Positions 24,158 to 37,610 of a stretch of 64,000 nt of DNA are shown here, in pieces (the stretch's first letter is position 1; the number at the start of each line of letters is the position of its first letter). The DNA is from Artemia franciscana (Eukaryota; Arthropoda; Branchiopoda; Anostraca; Artemiidae). A model generated the notes under the pieces. That model was not told the DNA's origin and did not search any database. It was given only the letters and a program-made list of their open reading frames with translations. The translations under genes and the position numbers were made by a program. The stretch spans positions 23,741,637-23,805,636 of the forward strand of contig NC_088883.1 in NCBI RefSeq assembly GCF_032884065.1, written 5' to 3'.

Positions 24158-24371
24158 AATCTCTGGTAGCAAAAGAGCAGTGAATTTGGACTACATTCAG
24201 TATATAAGGGACGCAGTCACTAGGCCTCTGATAAAAGAGGGTACAGATGGTGTAGAAAAGTCAGTTGAGGCTATGACATCGTATGATTTGATTCGAGAAG
24301 ATTTGGGTGATATTTTATCTTTGACAACCTGGCCTGGAAGGAAAGATCCTATGAGCCAAGTGGAAACTAAG
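24158..24371 (+). CDS. RFC1: RFC1 (replication factor C large subunit), C-terminal exon A, unit 1
   Basis: RFC1 is the large subunit of the clamp loader that opens PCNA and places it on primer-template DNA in the nucleus. The exon starts after TTTCTTTTTAG, with one base completing a split codon. It then reads ISGSKRAVNLDYIQYIRDAV and continues through RPLIKEGTDGVEKSVEAM, SYDLIREDLGDILSLTTWPG and DPMSQVETK, and ends AAG|GTTAGA. This matches the C-terminal RFC1 domain as I remember it in animals: SKRAV..DY, RPL..G.DGV, Y.L..ED...I and a W-G patch in the same order. It joins in phase 0 to exon B. The AAA+ ATPase exons and the BRCT exon are not in the window, so at least the upstream intron is long. 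No search was run; the identity rests on motif order across three exons. Confidence 0.87.
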
Positions 24372-25008
24372 GTTAGAAAATTATCAGTTGTTAGACTTTT
24401 AGAAAGAAGAAGGCTATGATTTGGATATACTCTAGGGAGCTTTGGACACAGTGCTCACTTGTTTTTTTACTGTTTGTACTCCCCATCTCTCCTCAATACT
24501 TCTCAATTTTACTCTACCTTCCCCTTCCTCAATAAAAACATATTTTTGCTATTATTATTAACCTGAACCTGAAGCTTAAACGTTACTTATATGTAGGGCT
24601 GGGGTCCTTGGAAGTGCCCCACAGTATACATTTCCACCCTTTTATTTTTCCCTTTGTATAGGAGATAGGCCGTTGCTAAAAGCTAGACGAATAGTTCATC
24701 TTTAAAGATCAGGAACCCAATCTTTTTCTAAAATATTTAAGACATTATCACAATTTATTTTGTTTATCAATAATGAGACATTCAAATATTCTGCCACCTT
24801 AACCCTAAAAGGTACACATCAAGATATTCTAGCTTTGTATATGACATAAAATCCTCTTCAACGGACCATTTTGCAAAAACTGAAACCTAAGTTTCCATTA
24901 TATAATTTAATATTAATATGGCATAACATAATGTTATATGTTACACAATATTGTTTAAGGTTTATGTTCATTGTTGAACTTTCTTATGTTATTTTCTACT
25001 CTCCTACG
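24372..25008 (+). other. RFC1 intron, nothing recognised
   Basis: Start of the intron between exons A and B (24372-35055, 10.7 kb in unit 1). AT-rich, with no repeat recognised before the small inverted-repeat element at 25009. Confidence 0.5.
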
Positions 25009-25158
25009 CAAGGCCGTATCCAGTGTGTGTTGGGGGGGGGGGATTTTTGTCCGACTAGCAAAAACGTAACAAAAATCTATATAAAAAAATTTTGTATATT
25101 TTTTATCGTAGCCCTCCCCCCCCAAAAAAAAAGAAGAAAAATCTTGGATACGGCCTTG
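25009..25158. mobile_element. 150-bp MITE with perfect 14-bp terminal inverted repeats
   Basis: The ends are CAAGGCCGTATCCA and its exact complement TGGATACGGCCTTG. Near one end lies a run of about ten G, near the other a run of C followed by A. There is no coding capacity. The second copy is at 53964-54116. A partial relative with CCCCTGGATACGGGCTTG lies at about 33630-33650. A target-site duplication is not evident. Confidence 0.75.
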
Positions 25159-25393
25159 ATCCTATAGTTTTAATGTATCAACGAAAGGCAACACTTTTGC
25201 TTTTATTCTATAGTCGAAAGTTGGCTATCCTTCTGGTGAATTGCATTTTCGAAATTTAGAGTATATTTTTTTTTTAGATTGAAAATAGGATTAATATTAG
25301 CTGAAAATTGTTGAAAAAAAGACAATATCCCTTTCTTGTCCTTTTGGTGCAAACTATATCTGATTGTCGCAAAAACGTTTTTTCTGAGGGAAC

Positions 25394-28758
<3,365 letters not shown>

Positions 28759-30142
28759 AGATATATATAAAAATAAGTTGTCTGTGTGTGGATCTGTGGA
28801 TCAGGTGACGTCATGTTTGTCCGCATATGACGTCTGAATTATTTCACACTAATACAAAATAAGAAAAAAAAACTAAAAAAGGTAAAAACTACAAAAAAAC
28901 TAAAAAGAAAAAAAAAACTAAAAAAGCTAAAAAACTAAAAAAAACTAAAAAAAGGTAAAAAACTAAAAACTAAAAAAAATACTGAAAAAACTAAAAAAAG
29001 GCAAAAACTACAAAAAAAAACTAAAAACTAATAAAAAAACTAAAAAATCTAAAAAACTAAAAAAACTAAAAAAACTAAAAAAAGGTAAAAAACTAAAAAA
29101 AAACTAAAAACTAAAAAAGAAAAAAACTAAAAAAAGGAAAAGACTGAAAAATAAAAGAGAAAAAGAAAACTAAAAAAATATGAATAAAAATACAAAAAAA
29201 TAAAAAAGATAAAAACTACAAAAAAATAAAAAGAAAAAACGAAAAAAAACTAAAAAAGCTAAAAAAATAAAAGAAGCAAAAATCTACAAATGACGACCGG
29301 GACACCGGCACATAGGGAATATGAATGACGACACTCAAAGAGAAAGCGACCGGGACAAAAGGAATGTTCGATTAGCAATCAACAAAGCACCGGGACACAA
29401 ATGACTACCGGGACACAGGGAGTATAAATGACGACCATGATATAAGTAAAAAAAACTAAAAAAACTAAAAAAAAGGTAAAAACTACAAAAAAACTAAAAA
29501 GAAAAAAAAATAAAAACTAATAAAAAAACTAAAAAATCTAAAAATCTAAATAAACTAAAAAAGAAAAAAAATAAAAAAGGAAAAAAATAAAGGAGAAAAA
29601 CAAAACTAAAAAACGAATGTATATACAGACCGGGACACCGGGATACAAATGACGACCGCGACACAGGGAATATAAATGACGACCGGGACACAGGGACACA
29701 ACTACAACGGGGACGCCGGGGGCACAGGGGGATATAAATGACGACCGAGACACCGGGACACATGGAATATAAATGACGCCCGGGACACTCAAAGAGAAAT
29801 CACAGACTGGGACACCGGGACACAAATGACGACCTGGACAAGGGCAATCATTAGAATCATGAGGTATAGATCTGAATACGGATTGTTTTCCCATGGACCA
29901 TTATATGTTGCATTTTCAAGAGTCGGTAAACAATCTATTTATATGCACAGACAATGGGACAGCAAAGAATGTTGTATATTCGCAAGTTTTACGTAGTTAA
30001 AAACATATATATATATATATATCTATATTCACAGGTGGGACATAGGGACACAACTACAATGGCGCGTAACTAATATGGTGCGTAACGACTTACGCGCGCG
30101 GGGGGGCTTGGGGGGGGGGCGAAGCGCCCCCACCAACAGCTA

Positions 30143-30143
<1 letters not shown>
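28759..30143 (+). mobile_element. Plus-oriented Helitron, joined 5'-to-5' to the array
   Basis: Begins at about 28759 with AGATATATATAAAAATAAG (the canonical TC is altered) and ends at CACCAACAGCTAG, 30140-30143, followed by T. The last hairpin has a CGCCCCC arm and GAA loop, seven to ten bases before CTAG. Internally it has one TGACGTCA (28806-28813), the A-rich CTAAAAAA array (28860-29280), the GACGACCGGGACAC minisatellite (29290-29840), and the AATGTTGTATATTCGCAAG segment also found at the window start in reverse. It has no protein frame. Confidence 0.85.

Positions 30144-30231
<88 letters not shown>
30144..30231. repeat. (TA)n microsatellite
   Basis: About 88 bases of TA between the Helitron 3' end and the RTE-like element. 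Confidence 0.95.
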
Positions 30232-30234
<3 letters not shown>

Positions 30235-33200
30235 TGACAGCATTACCTAGCTTTTGTTCTTCATTTAGATGTTCTATATAGAAACTCCGCGTGTAATCAT
30301 ACAGCCAGTCCCAAGCCTGGATAAAGGAGGAGGGTTTGGCGGCAGACTAGCAGCCTGCCCCTGGAAAAAAGATTAGCCATAGAACTGTCTAATTGAGAGC
30401 CAACATGATACCGACTATGAAACCTGCCGACGACTATGGACCGCCCCCGGACTCCTTGACGACGAATTCGGACCGCCCCCGGACACGATTTTTGAAAACG
30501 AATTGCGAAATTAAACTTGGTTTTTGGAACGTAAGGACCATGGTTCAACTTTCTAAAACAGAACAGGTTGTGAATGAGATGGACAATTATGGCCTTGACA
30601 TCCTAGCTCTGTCGGAAGTCCGTTGGACTGGTGCAGGTAGTCAAACCCTCAAGAAGGGATCCACAATCCTGCACAGTGGCACCGAAAAAAAGAAAGAAGC
30701 AGGCGTCGCCATAATGCTGTCGAAATCTGCGTCCAGAGCCCTAACGAAATGGACGCCTATAAATGAGAGGATCATCGTGGCACGGTTCACAGGTCGCCAA
30801 GCTAAGTTAACAGTAGTCGCATGTTACGCACCAACTAATGAGGCAGACGATACCACAAAAGATAACTTCTACAACACCCTACAAGCTGTCGCCAAGGATA
30901 TCCCCAGCCACGATCTCGTCTGCTTTGTTGGTGACTTCAACGCCAAGGTGGGGAGCGACAAGTCCTATTGTCCTGAGGTTCTTGGGAGCCAAGGCCTCGG
31001 TGATATAAATGAGAATGGGATACTGTTAGTTGACTTCGCATTAGCAAATGACCTTATCATCGGAGGAACCCAGTTTCAGCATAAAACTATCCACAAATAC
31101 TCATGGAACTCGCCTGATGGTCGAACCCACAACCAGATTGACCATATCTTGATCAACAAAAAGTGGAAGTCAAGCCTTCAAGATGTAAGAGCCTACAGAG
31201 GAGCCGACGTCGCCTCAGACCACGCCTTGATGATTGCAAAGCTGTCACTCAAACTGAAAGCCACAAAAAAATCCCAAACCAAAGAGAAACCTGCCTACGA
31301 CTCTGAAAAGCTCTCAAACGCAGCAGTTAGTCATAGGTTCAACATACAGCTTACAAACAGGTTTGAGAGCTTGGCCCTAGATTTGGATAGAGAAGCCACT
31401 GTGGAGACAACCTGGGCCACCCTAAAAGAAGCCTACAACCAGACAGCAATAGAAACAATTGGGCACAAAAAAAGACCCAAAGACGAGTGGTTATCCGATA
31501 AGACATGGACCCTTATCGAAGAGCGTCGGAAACTAAAACAACGTCTTCTAAATGATGGAGATAACAGCGACACAGTCTTGAGTAACCAGCTGTATCGATA
31601 CCAAGACAAGCTGGTGAAAAAGAGCGCAAGGGGAGATAAACGGAACTTTCTAGAACAAAAGGCAGCTATGGCAGAAGAAGCGGCCAAGCGCGGCGATTCC
31701 AGAGCCGTCTATAAAATCACCAATGAAATCATCGGGAAACGTCGCAACCTAAATGGACCAGTAAAAGACGGAAACGGGAAGACAGTCACAGCCCCCGATG
31801 AAATCTCTGAAGTTTGGGCCCAACACTTCGAGAAAGTTCTCAACCGACCTAGTCCTCCGAACACAGCAGATATCCCCACAACCCCTTTCCTGGAACTTCA
31901 AATCAATACGGAAGAACCGTCAACCGAAGAACTGGTACAAGCCGCTCGCAAACTGAAGAACGGCAGAGCACCAGGAAGCGACAGGATATCAGCAGAAATG
32001 ATTAAAGCCTCTTTAGGCGCTTGCATAACTGTGTGGATCACATTCTTTGCATGTATATGGAAATCAGAGAAAGTCCCCGAAGAATGGAGAAAAAGCACAC
32101 TCATCAAGCTTTTTAAGAAAGGAGAGGCAGCAAAATGCGATAACTGGAGGGGCATCAGTCTCCTTTCTATCCCGGGGAAACTATTCTCACAGATAATCCT
32201 TCGTCGCATCCAGACAGCCTTAGATAAGCACTTGCGAGACGAGCAACATGGCTTCCGCCCATCCCGCTCCTGTTCCAACCTTATATATGTCCTACGCATG
32301 ATGATCGAGGAATGCAATGAATGGAGGCAAAAGATGTACCTTGTCTTTGTGGATTTCGAAAAAGCCTTCGATTCAATACACCGAGATTCGCTGTGGAATA
32401 TCCTCCGATATTACGACATTCCAGAAAAACTTGTATCCTTGATCATTGCCCTATATGAAAACACCGAGTGCTGCGTTCGGACCCACGAAGGAAATACAAG
32501 GTAATTCCATATCATGTCCGGTGTCAAACAGGGGTGTGTCCTCTCCCCCTTGCTTTTTGTCATTGTAATCGATTATGTGCTCCGAGACTGCACGGGGTTT
32601 GGTATCCAAATCTGCGACAACAAACGACTAGCAGATCTTGATTTCGCTGACGACATCACCCTGATGGAAGCAAACAAGGAAAGGCTCCAGGATCTTCTCG
32701 AAGTAATCCGAGAGAAAGCGAGTCTTTTGGGACTAAAGATCAACTCGGACAAAACAAAAAGCATGGCAACGAGCGACTCACCACTGGGCTTAAAGTGCGG
32801 GGACAATACAGTAGAGCAGGTAGTAGATTTTAGATACCTTGGAAGTACAGTCGAACGAACTGGATCCAGCGAAAAGGAGGTGCAGTCTAGGATTGGACAA
32901 GCCAGTGGAGCTTTTAATCGACTAAAGCCAGTGTGGCGATCGAAAAAGTACTCCCTGAAACTGAAAATGAGGCTGTTCAACAGTAACGTCATCTCCGCCC
33001 TCCTTTATAGCTGTGAATGTTGGAAACTAAACCAACACCAAGAAAAGAGGATTCTTGCCTTCGAGAACAACTGTCTTCGCAGAATACTGAACATTAACTG
33101 AAGAGACCACATAACCAACCAGACTGTTCGGTCTATCTCGCGCCAGCCCCTGGTAACAGAGGTCATACGCCAACGAAGATGGCGCTACCTGGGGCATGTT

Positions 33201-33460
33201 ATCCATATGGCGGGAGATAGACTCCCCAGAACTGTACTGGAGTGGCAACCAGAGGGAACCCGAAGAAGAGGGAAGCCGAAGAATGCACTTCGTCGTACGT
33301 ACCAGCGGGACCTAAAACACATCAATGCGATAGTCCAACCCCAGTGGGAAGACGTCTGGGCAGCAGCACATATGAGGGACGACTGGCGGCTCTTTTTGGA
33401 TGCCCTGGGTCCCTCTGGCGGCACAGGAGGAACTAAGGTCTAAGGTAAGGTAATATTTGT
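30235..33460 (+). mobile_element. RTE-like non-LTR retrotransposon, nearly full length
   Basis: A 3.2-kb element with one long frame, a 5' leader of about 160 bases and a very short 3' region ending in GGTCTAAGGTAAGGTAA. Simple GTAAG-type tails are typical of RTE-class elements. Unit 2 has no copy at the matching place. It is inserted in the RFC1 intron in the sense direction. Target-site duplication was not identified, because the left flank is TA-repeat. Confidence 0.8.
30393..33443 (+). pseudogene. Endonuclease-reverse transcriptase with two in-frame stops
   Basis: A single frame of about 1017 codons, interrupted only by TAA at 32502-32504 and TGA at 33099-33101; the three open parts share one frame. 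Endonuclease (AP type) motifs: LGFWNVRTM, LSEVRWTGAG, YAPTNEADD, GDFNAKVG, NQIDHIL and the catalytic ASDHALM, about residues 45-280. RT motifs: NGRAPGSDRISAEM, WRGISLLSI, EQHGFRPSRSC, VFVDFEKAFDSIHR, then after the first stop SGVKQGCVLSPLLF, LDFADDITLM (catalytic FADD), GLKINSDKTK and FRYLGS. The C-terminal block RRWRYLGHVIHMAGDRLPR follows the second stop. There is no RNase H and no gag-like ORF1. The order fits RTE elements. It is nearly intact, hence probably young, but it cannot make a full protein as read. Confidence 0.9.
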
Positions 33461-35055
33461 CCATTGCAAAAAAATGATAATATCTACTAACAATTGTTTA
33501 TCCTGATTTTTGTTTAGGGGGAGAGGTACAGAAAAAAGCTTTAAAAACTCGTCAAAAATTAGTTTATATGCTTTTTTGTTACGTTTTTATGAGCTTGAAA
33601 TTTTTTGAAGGGAGGGGGTCTAATTCGACCACCCCTGGATACGGGCTTGTCTCCTAATACTGCTTACATTTCATTGTAGTGCCGAACCAATTTACACCGA
33701 CACAACTGCGCAATAACTCCTCCGTCCTAACCTACTCAAAGCTTCACTCTTGAATGTACCTCCTATGAAGTTGCTGTTTCCTTTGAATCCTTTCTCACGA
33801 CCTTTTCCCATCCCAATGGAAGGATGTCCTTCTCTGTCATGGAACAGGTGGAGTAGCAAAGCAACCATGCTACTTGAAGTTTTTAAATTTGTTGGTAGAT
33901 TTTGTCCAAAAATACCATTTTTAAACATAAAAATACTTTTTGCTCAAATAAATGCTGTTAAAACACATGTTGTGCTGCTAAAATGTCTGCTAAAGTGTTG
34001 CTGCTTAGTTGCTTTCCAATCATTTTCGACTATTACAAAGGGCAATAGCCCTTTCGGTTCCTAATCAAATAAGCCGTTTTCAAAGTTTCTACGACAACTC
34101 CTTCGATACATAGTGCCCTGGCCTAAAACAAAAAAAAAATACATTGCGCCCACATCGCTCTTTACTTAGGCAGCGCTATTGCGCTGCATATGATATGCTA
34201 AGACAAACAAAAAGGCAATTCTAAGTGACGTTTGCTGCGGCTTTTCTTTCTTTCTTAACAATTTGATGGCGCTATTTTTGCTGTTTGCGTTCTGACAGGC
34301 ATAACAGACCGATTTATTAATAAAAGTATGTGTTATTTGCTGTACACATTATATGTGTGCATATAAAGTGTCAATACAGAGGGGAGCTCAAAATCTAGGA
34401 AGATACCCCTCCCTAGCTCATCCATTGAGGTGCTTGAATAGGAGAACTAGCATCCAAGAGTCTTACGATTAAAGAGCATACGATATTTCTCTGACTCAAA
34501 CTCACTTTGCGTCAGAGAAATATCAAAGCTGATTGAACATGCGTTTAAGTTATCAATTGCCAAAAAGTGCAATGATTAGCATCTTAAAATCCTTAATTTG
34601 TAAAACTTAGCCCTCTCATCTTAATATTTCTTTCATTGAAGCCCTAAAAGGGGGAATCGGAGCATAGTTTTTGTTTACAATTTATTATTTGATACACGAT
34701 CGTTCCAAATCTTGGTTTTTTCATTGTCTAGCAACCTCTCTTTTTTCTTTTTTTGTTATCGGGAAAAATAGTGGGTCTTTGTTCATTTATCAAAGTGTTC
34801 AGTTATTTCTCTAACCCAAGAAAAACGAACGAAAAAAGAGAAAAACACGGAAGGAAAAAGAACAGCTTCTTTTATGCATATTGCAACAAACATTATAAGC
34901 TGGTTAGGAAAAAAGAGTGGAAAAAAGGAAAAAGAATATAACAAGTATAAAGATAAAATAGTCAATAAAGTATATAAGTAATAAGAAAAACGAAAGAAAA
35001 AAGAGAAAAACACGGAAGGTGAAGGAACAGCTTATTTTTTATTTCTCTAACCCAG
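33461..35055 (+). other. RFC1 intron with small retroelement and MITE remnants
   Basis: From TGTCCATTGCAAAAAAATG on, this matches 57303 onward. 33500-33650 is a partial relative of the 25009 MITE. On the minus strand 33692-33770 reads GTFKSEALSRLGRRSY, close to the C-terminal block REALNRLGWRRS of the retroelement relics, so a 3' fragment is likely. 34500-35055 shows a repeated CGAACGAAAAAAGAGAAAAACACGG-type phrase (34826 and 34990) and nothing else. Confidence 0.55.
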
Positions 35056-35242
35056 GTGAAATCTGCATTCACTCGGACCTTTAATAAAGAGGGACACCTT
35101 ACCACCTATGCTAATATGAAAATGTCTAAAGTCAGAGGAGGTGGTGGTTTCGCCACTGAAGGGCTAGATGAGGAAGGCATGACTGCAGAAGAAGAAGAAG
35201 CTCTTTTAGAAGAAGATGAAGATGAGGACGATCTGAAAAAAG
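35056..35242 (+). CDS. RFC1: RFC1 exon B, unit 1
   Basis: Follows the acceptor TTTCTCTAACCCAG. It reads VKSAFTRTFNKEGHLTTYAN, which continues exon A's ...VETK to give the conserved K-V-K-x-A-F-T-R block of RFC1. It then becomes glycine-rich (RGGGGF) and strongly acidic (EEEEALLEEDEDEDD), like the acidic linker before the basic RFC1 tail. The only nearby donor is AAAAAAG|GTTTTT, with GT at 35243-35244, leaving 187 coding bases. That is phase 1, while exon C opens in phase 0. One A fewer in the A6 run at 35236-35241 would make the join exact. Residue T in HLTTY is P in unit 2 and, from memory, in vertebrate RFC1. Confidence 0.85.
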
Positions 35243-35446
35243 GTTTTTATTTTCCCTTATTTGGTTTTACTCTTTCTTATGTAGTGGTACTGATTTGGTT
35301 TTTAACGTTTGAAGTTTTTGCTTTTAACATTTTTACCAGTATATTAGTACGTGGATTTTTAGTAAAACTCTAGTATAGCCGTTAGTTAGGCAAATGTAAA
35401 TCTCAAAAATAAAACCACTAAATTGTATATATTTTTTTATTATATA

Positions 35447-36136
35447 TCTATATACATAAAAATAAGTTGTATGTTTGTGTGTTTGTGCGCATATGACGTC
35501 ATTATAAGTATATAAGCCTTTGTATATAACGTCATGATAAGTATATAAGGGGGCGATTCAAAGAGAAATTTTAGTATAAATCCTACAATAGCAGAAGAAA
35601 AAGCCAAGAAAGCTGCTCAAAGAGCTAATGCCAAAAAGCTCTTGGCTAAAAGAGAAAGTAACAAAAGAAAGCGTGCCGAGGAATCACAAGAACAACGTGA
35701 AAACCGGCTTGCGGCTCAAAGAGAAATTACCAAAAAAAAAACATGCCGAGAAATCACAAGTGCTACGTGAAAACAGGCTTGTGGCTCAAAGCGAAATTAC
35801 CAAAAGAAAGTGTGCCAAGTAATCACAAGAGCAACTTGAAAACAGGCTTGCTGCTCAAAGAGAAATTACCGGAAAAAATCATGCCGAGGAATCACAAGAA
35901 CAGCGTGAAAATAGGCATGCAACTCAAAGAGACAATGCCAAAAGTAAGCGTGCCAAGGAATCAGGTACAGTCCAGTCGATGATTATAGCTTGAGTAGATG
36001 TGTTTCGCCTCAGGAAAAGTTAAACTTCCTCAACTGGCTGCACCACCAGAGCCATTGAAAACTTTGCTTACTGGAACTACGTCAGAACCTAAGCGTTTTT
36101 TTATTAAACATCAGAAAATGCCACACCAACAGCTAG
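35447..36136 (+). mobile_element. Small Helitron in the RFC1 intron, 690 bp
   Basis: Starts TCTATATACATAAAAATAAG after an A and ends ACCAACAGCTAG before a T. Subterminal TGACGTCA words follow the 5' end (ATGACGTCATTATAAG, about 35496). A GC hairpin before CTAG is not evident. It is also present in unit 2 at 59288-59978, so it predates the duplication. It keeps pieces of a transposon ORF (next entry). Confidence 0.85.
35590..36110 (+). pseudogene. Helitron ORF remnant with 23-residue repeats
   Basis: A frame beginning near EEKAKKAAQRANAKKLLAKR continues through about five 23-residue units of the form RLAAQREITKKKHAEESQ..REN. Each unit is 69 bp. A stop (TAA at about 35820) and a frameshift break the array. 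After it, DYSLSRCVSP, then in another frame APPEPLKTLLTGTTSEPKRF, resemble the segment that follows such repeats in Helitron proteins. The charged repeats are the same type as at 1840-2070. It has no helicase or HUH motif, so it is an internally deleted derivative. Confidence 0.65.
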
Positions 36137-36801
36137 TAAAATATATATTTGCATATGCTCAATAAAGCCTAGTATAGCGTTAATTTTATTAAAGAGAACT
36201 TTCACAAATAAAACTAACCCAAAGTTACAGTCTCGAGAACCTCCAATTTAAAAACTTCACGCTCAAAACATGCAAGAAATAAAAGACCAATAAATTAGAA
36301 AAATTCAGTGACCTTAGAGTTCAAAAGAATTTGAGGAAAACAACTTGGAAAAGCAAATTTTGGGCCTATATTTTTCAAATGTACTAAAGATTATAAAGAA
36401 CTTCAAAAGTATTTTTTTTTTACTAATCAAAGATTTTATATTATAATTTCAGTTTTTCCTTTATCCAGCTGATTGAAGATGATCATCGTATCCCTATAAT
36501 TTTTTTTTACAGTTTTTTAAGGTTATTTGTTACTTTTTGATTTTGTTCTTTTTTGTATTTCACTTTTTTGGACCAAAATCACGCAAGGGTTTCAATCTTT
36601 ATCTTTCAAGAGCCAAAATTGGCCTGTATAAAATTTGGAATAAATAAAATGGAATAAATAAAAATGGAATAAATTGAACAGAATAGTGAATTCAAAAATA
36701 ACTCTTCTGTTAGATGATATGATCTTAGCTAACATCGTGAACACAGTGTCTACTGGCTACTGCTGCAATCTATTGTTTTTAAACCTGTTTTATTTCTTTA
36801 G
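36137..36801 (+). other. RFC1 intron, nothing recognised
   Basis: AT-rich intron end. The acceptor of exon C is TTTTATTTCTTTAG with a good pyrimidine tract. A short tandem GGAATAAATAAAAT phrase lies near 36645-36675. Confidence 0.5.
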
Positions 36802-36915
36802 GTGAAAACTAAGCCACGAAGCAAAAAAACTGAAGGTGATTCGACAAGCAAAGGCAAAGGCAAGGTAACTCAGGGTGGTAATAAACCTGCAAGAGGAAGA
36901 GGAAGAGGAAAATAA
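36802..36915 (+). CDS. RFC1: RFC1 terminal exon C, unit 1
   Basis: Thirty-seven codons plus TAA: VKTKPRSKKTEGDSTSKGKG, then KVTQGGNKPARGRGRGK and stop. This is a basic, nuclear-localisation-like tail of the kind that ends animal RFC1, which finishes in lysine-rich KG/SK repeats. The RGRGRG end may bind nucleic acid (inference). An AATAAA occurs at 36920-36925, probably too close to the stop to be the only polyadenylation signal. The exon is identical in both units. See exon B for the phase problem at the preceding junction. Confidence 0.8.
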   Translation: MKTKPRSKKTEGDSTSKGKGKVTQGGNKPARGRGRGK

Positions 36916-37610
36916 GATAAATAAACACATGTAACTTTTTGGCTCTGTGGATTTATTGATAAATTTGTCTAATTTCACCAATTTGTCTAATTAAAAAGTT
37001 CGAATTTTAAAAATGTCAAAATGTAGGGAAGCGATGCAGCATTTGATAATGGTTAAATAAACTAGCCGCAAGACCCACTGTACAAGAGGTTTAGTGGCAA
37101 CATGTTAAAAAATCTGAAGACTGCAATTAGATTTAAACTTCTTTTCCGCTGGTTAGGTTAGGCGATCAATATTTTCATAAACACCTCCAGGTGGGGGGGG
37201 GGGGGCTGACGTATGAAAGAAATTGTTATAAGAATAACTTATTTTTTCCCAGATGGTTACAAAGTATGCCTTTTCTAAATTGTTGGTTTTCTAGAGGGGA
37301 TGACCTCTCCCCCTCGAGGGCTCTTTCAAGCTGGTTTTGCCATGATTGTTTATTAGTAAATTATTCCAGAGTAGCGCATTCAGATCTCAATTTAACTAAG
37401 ACTGCAAAATAAAGAATTAAGATAGCTTATAAAATTAGTTTATTACTGGTTTATCTTAATGCTTTAATCGTCAGGTAGTGAAATATCCTGGACGTTATTT
37501 TTTGTTTCCCGTTTCACTTGTGTATGAGCATGCGCTGGAGTATGAAAGATGTGTTTAAGTTCATTTTACTCTAGACTTCTGTAAAAAAAATAGTATACTA
37601 CTACTGCTAC
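36916..37610. other. 3' flank of RFC1, nothing recognised
   Basis: The first bases are probably 3' UTR. The two units differ just after the stop: TTGTCTAATTTCACC in unit 1 and TTGTATTTTAAGTTTTTCACC in unit 2. A poly-G run of about 12 lies at 37194-37205. No gene is seen. Confidence 0.5.

Noticed and set aside
24871-25167. 98-residue frame overlapping the MITE
   Set aside because: It runs through the MITE and its G run, and differs at its end in unit 2 by homopolymer changes.
35376-35800. A further RFC1 exon between exons B and C
   Set aside because: The charged frame here belongs to the Helitron whose TC and CTAG ends bracket it at 35447-36136.
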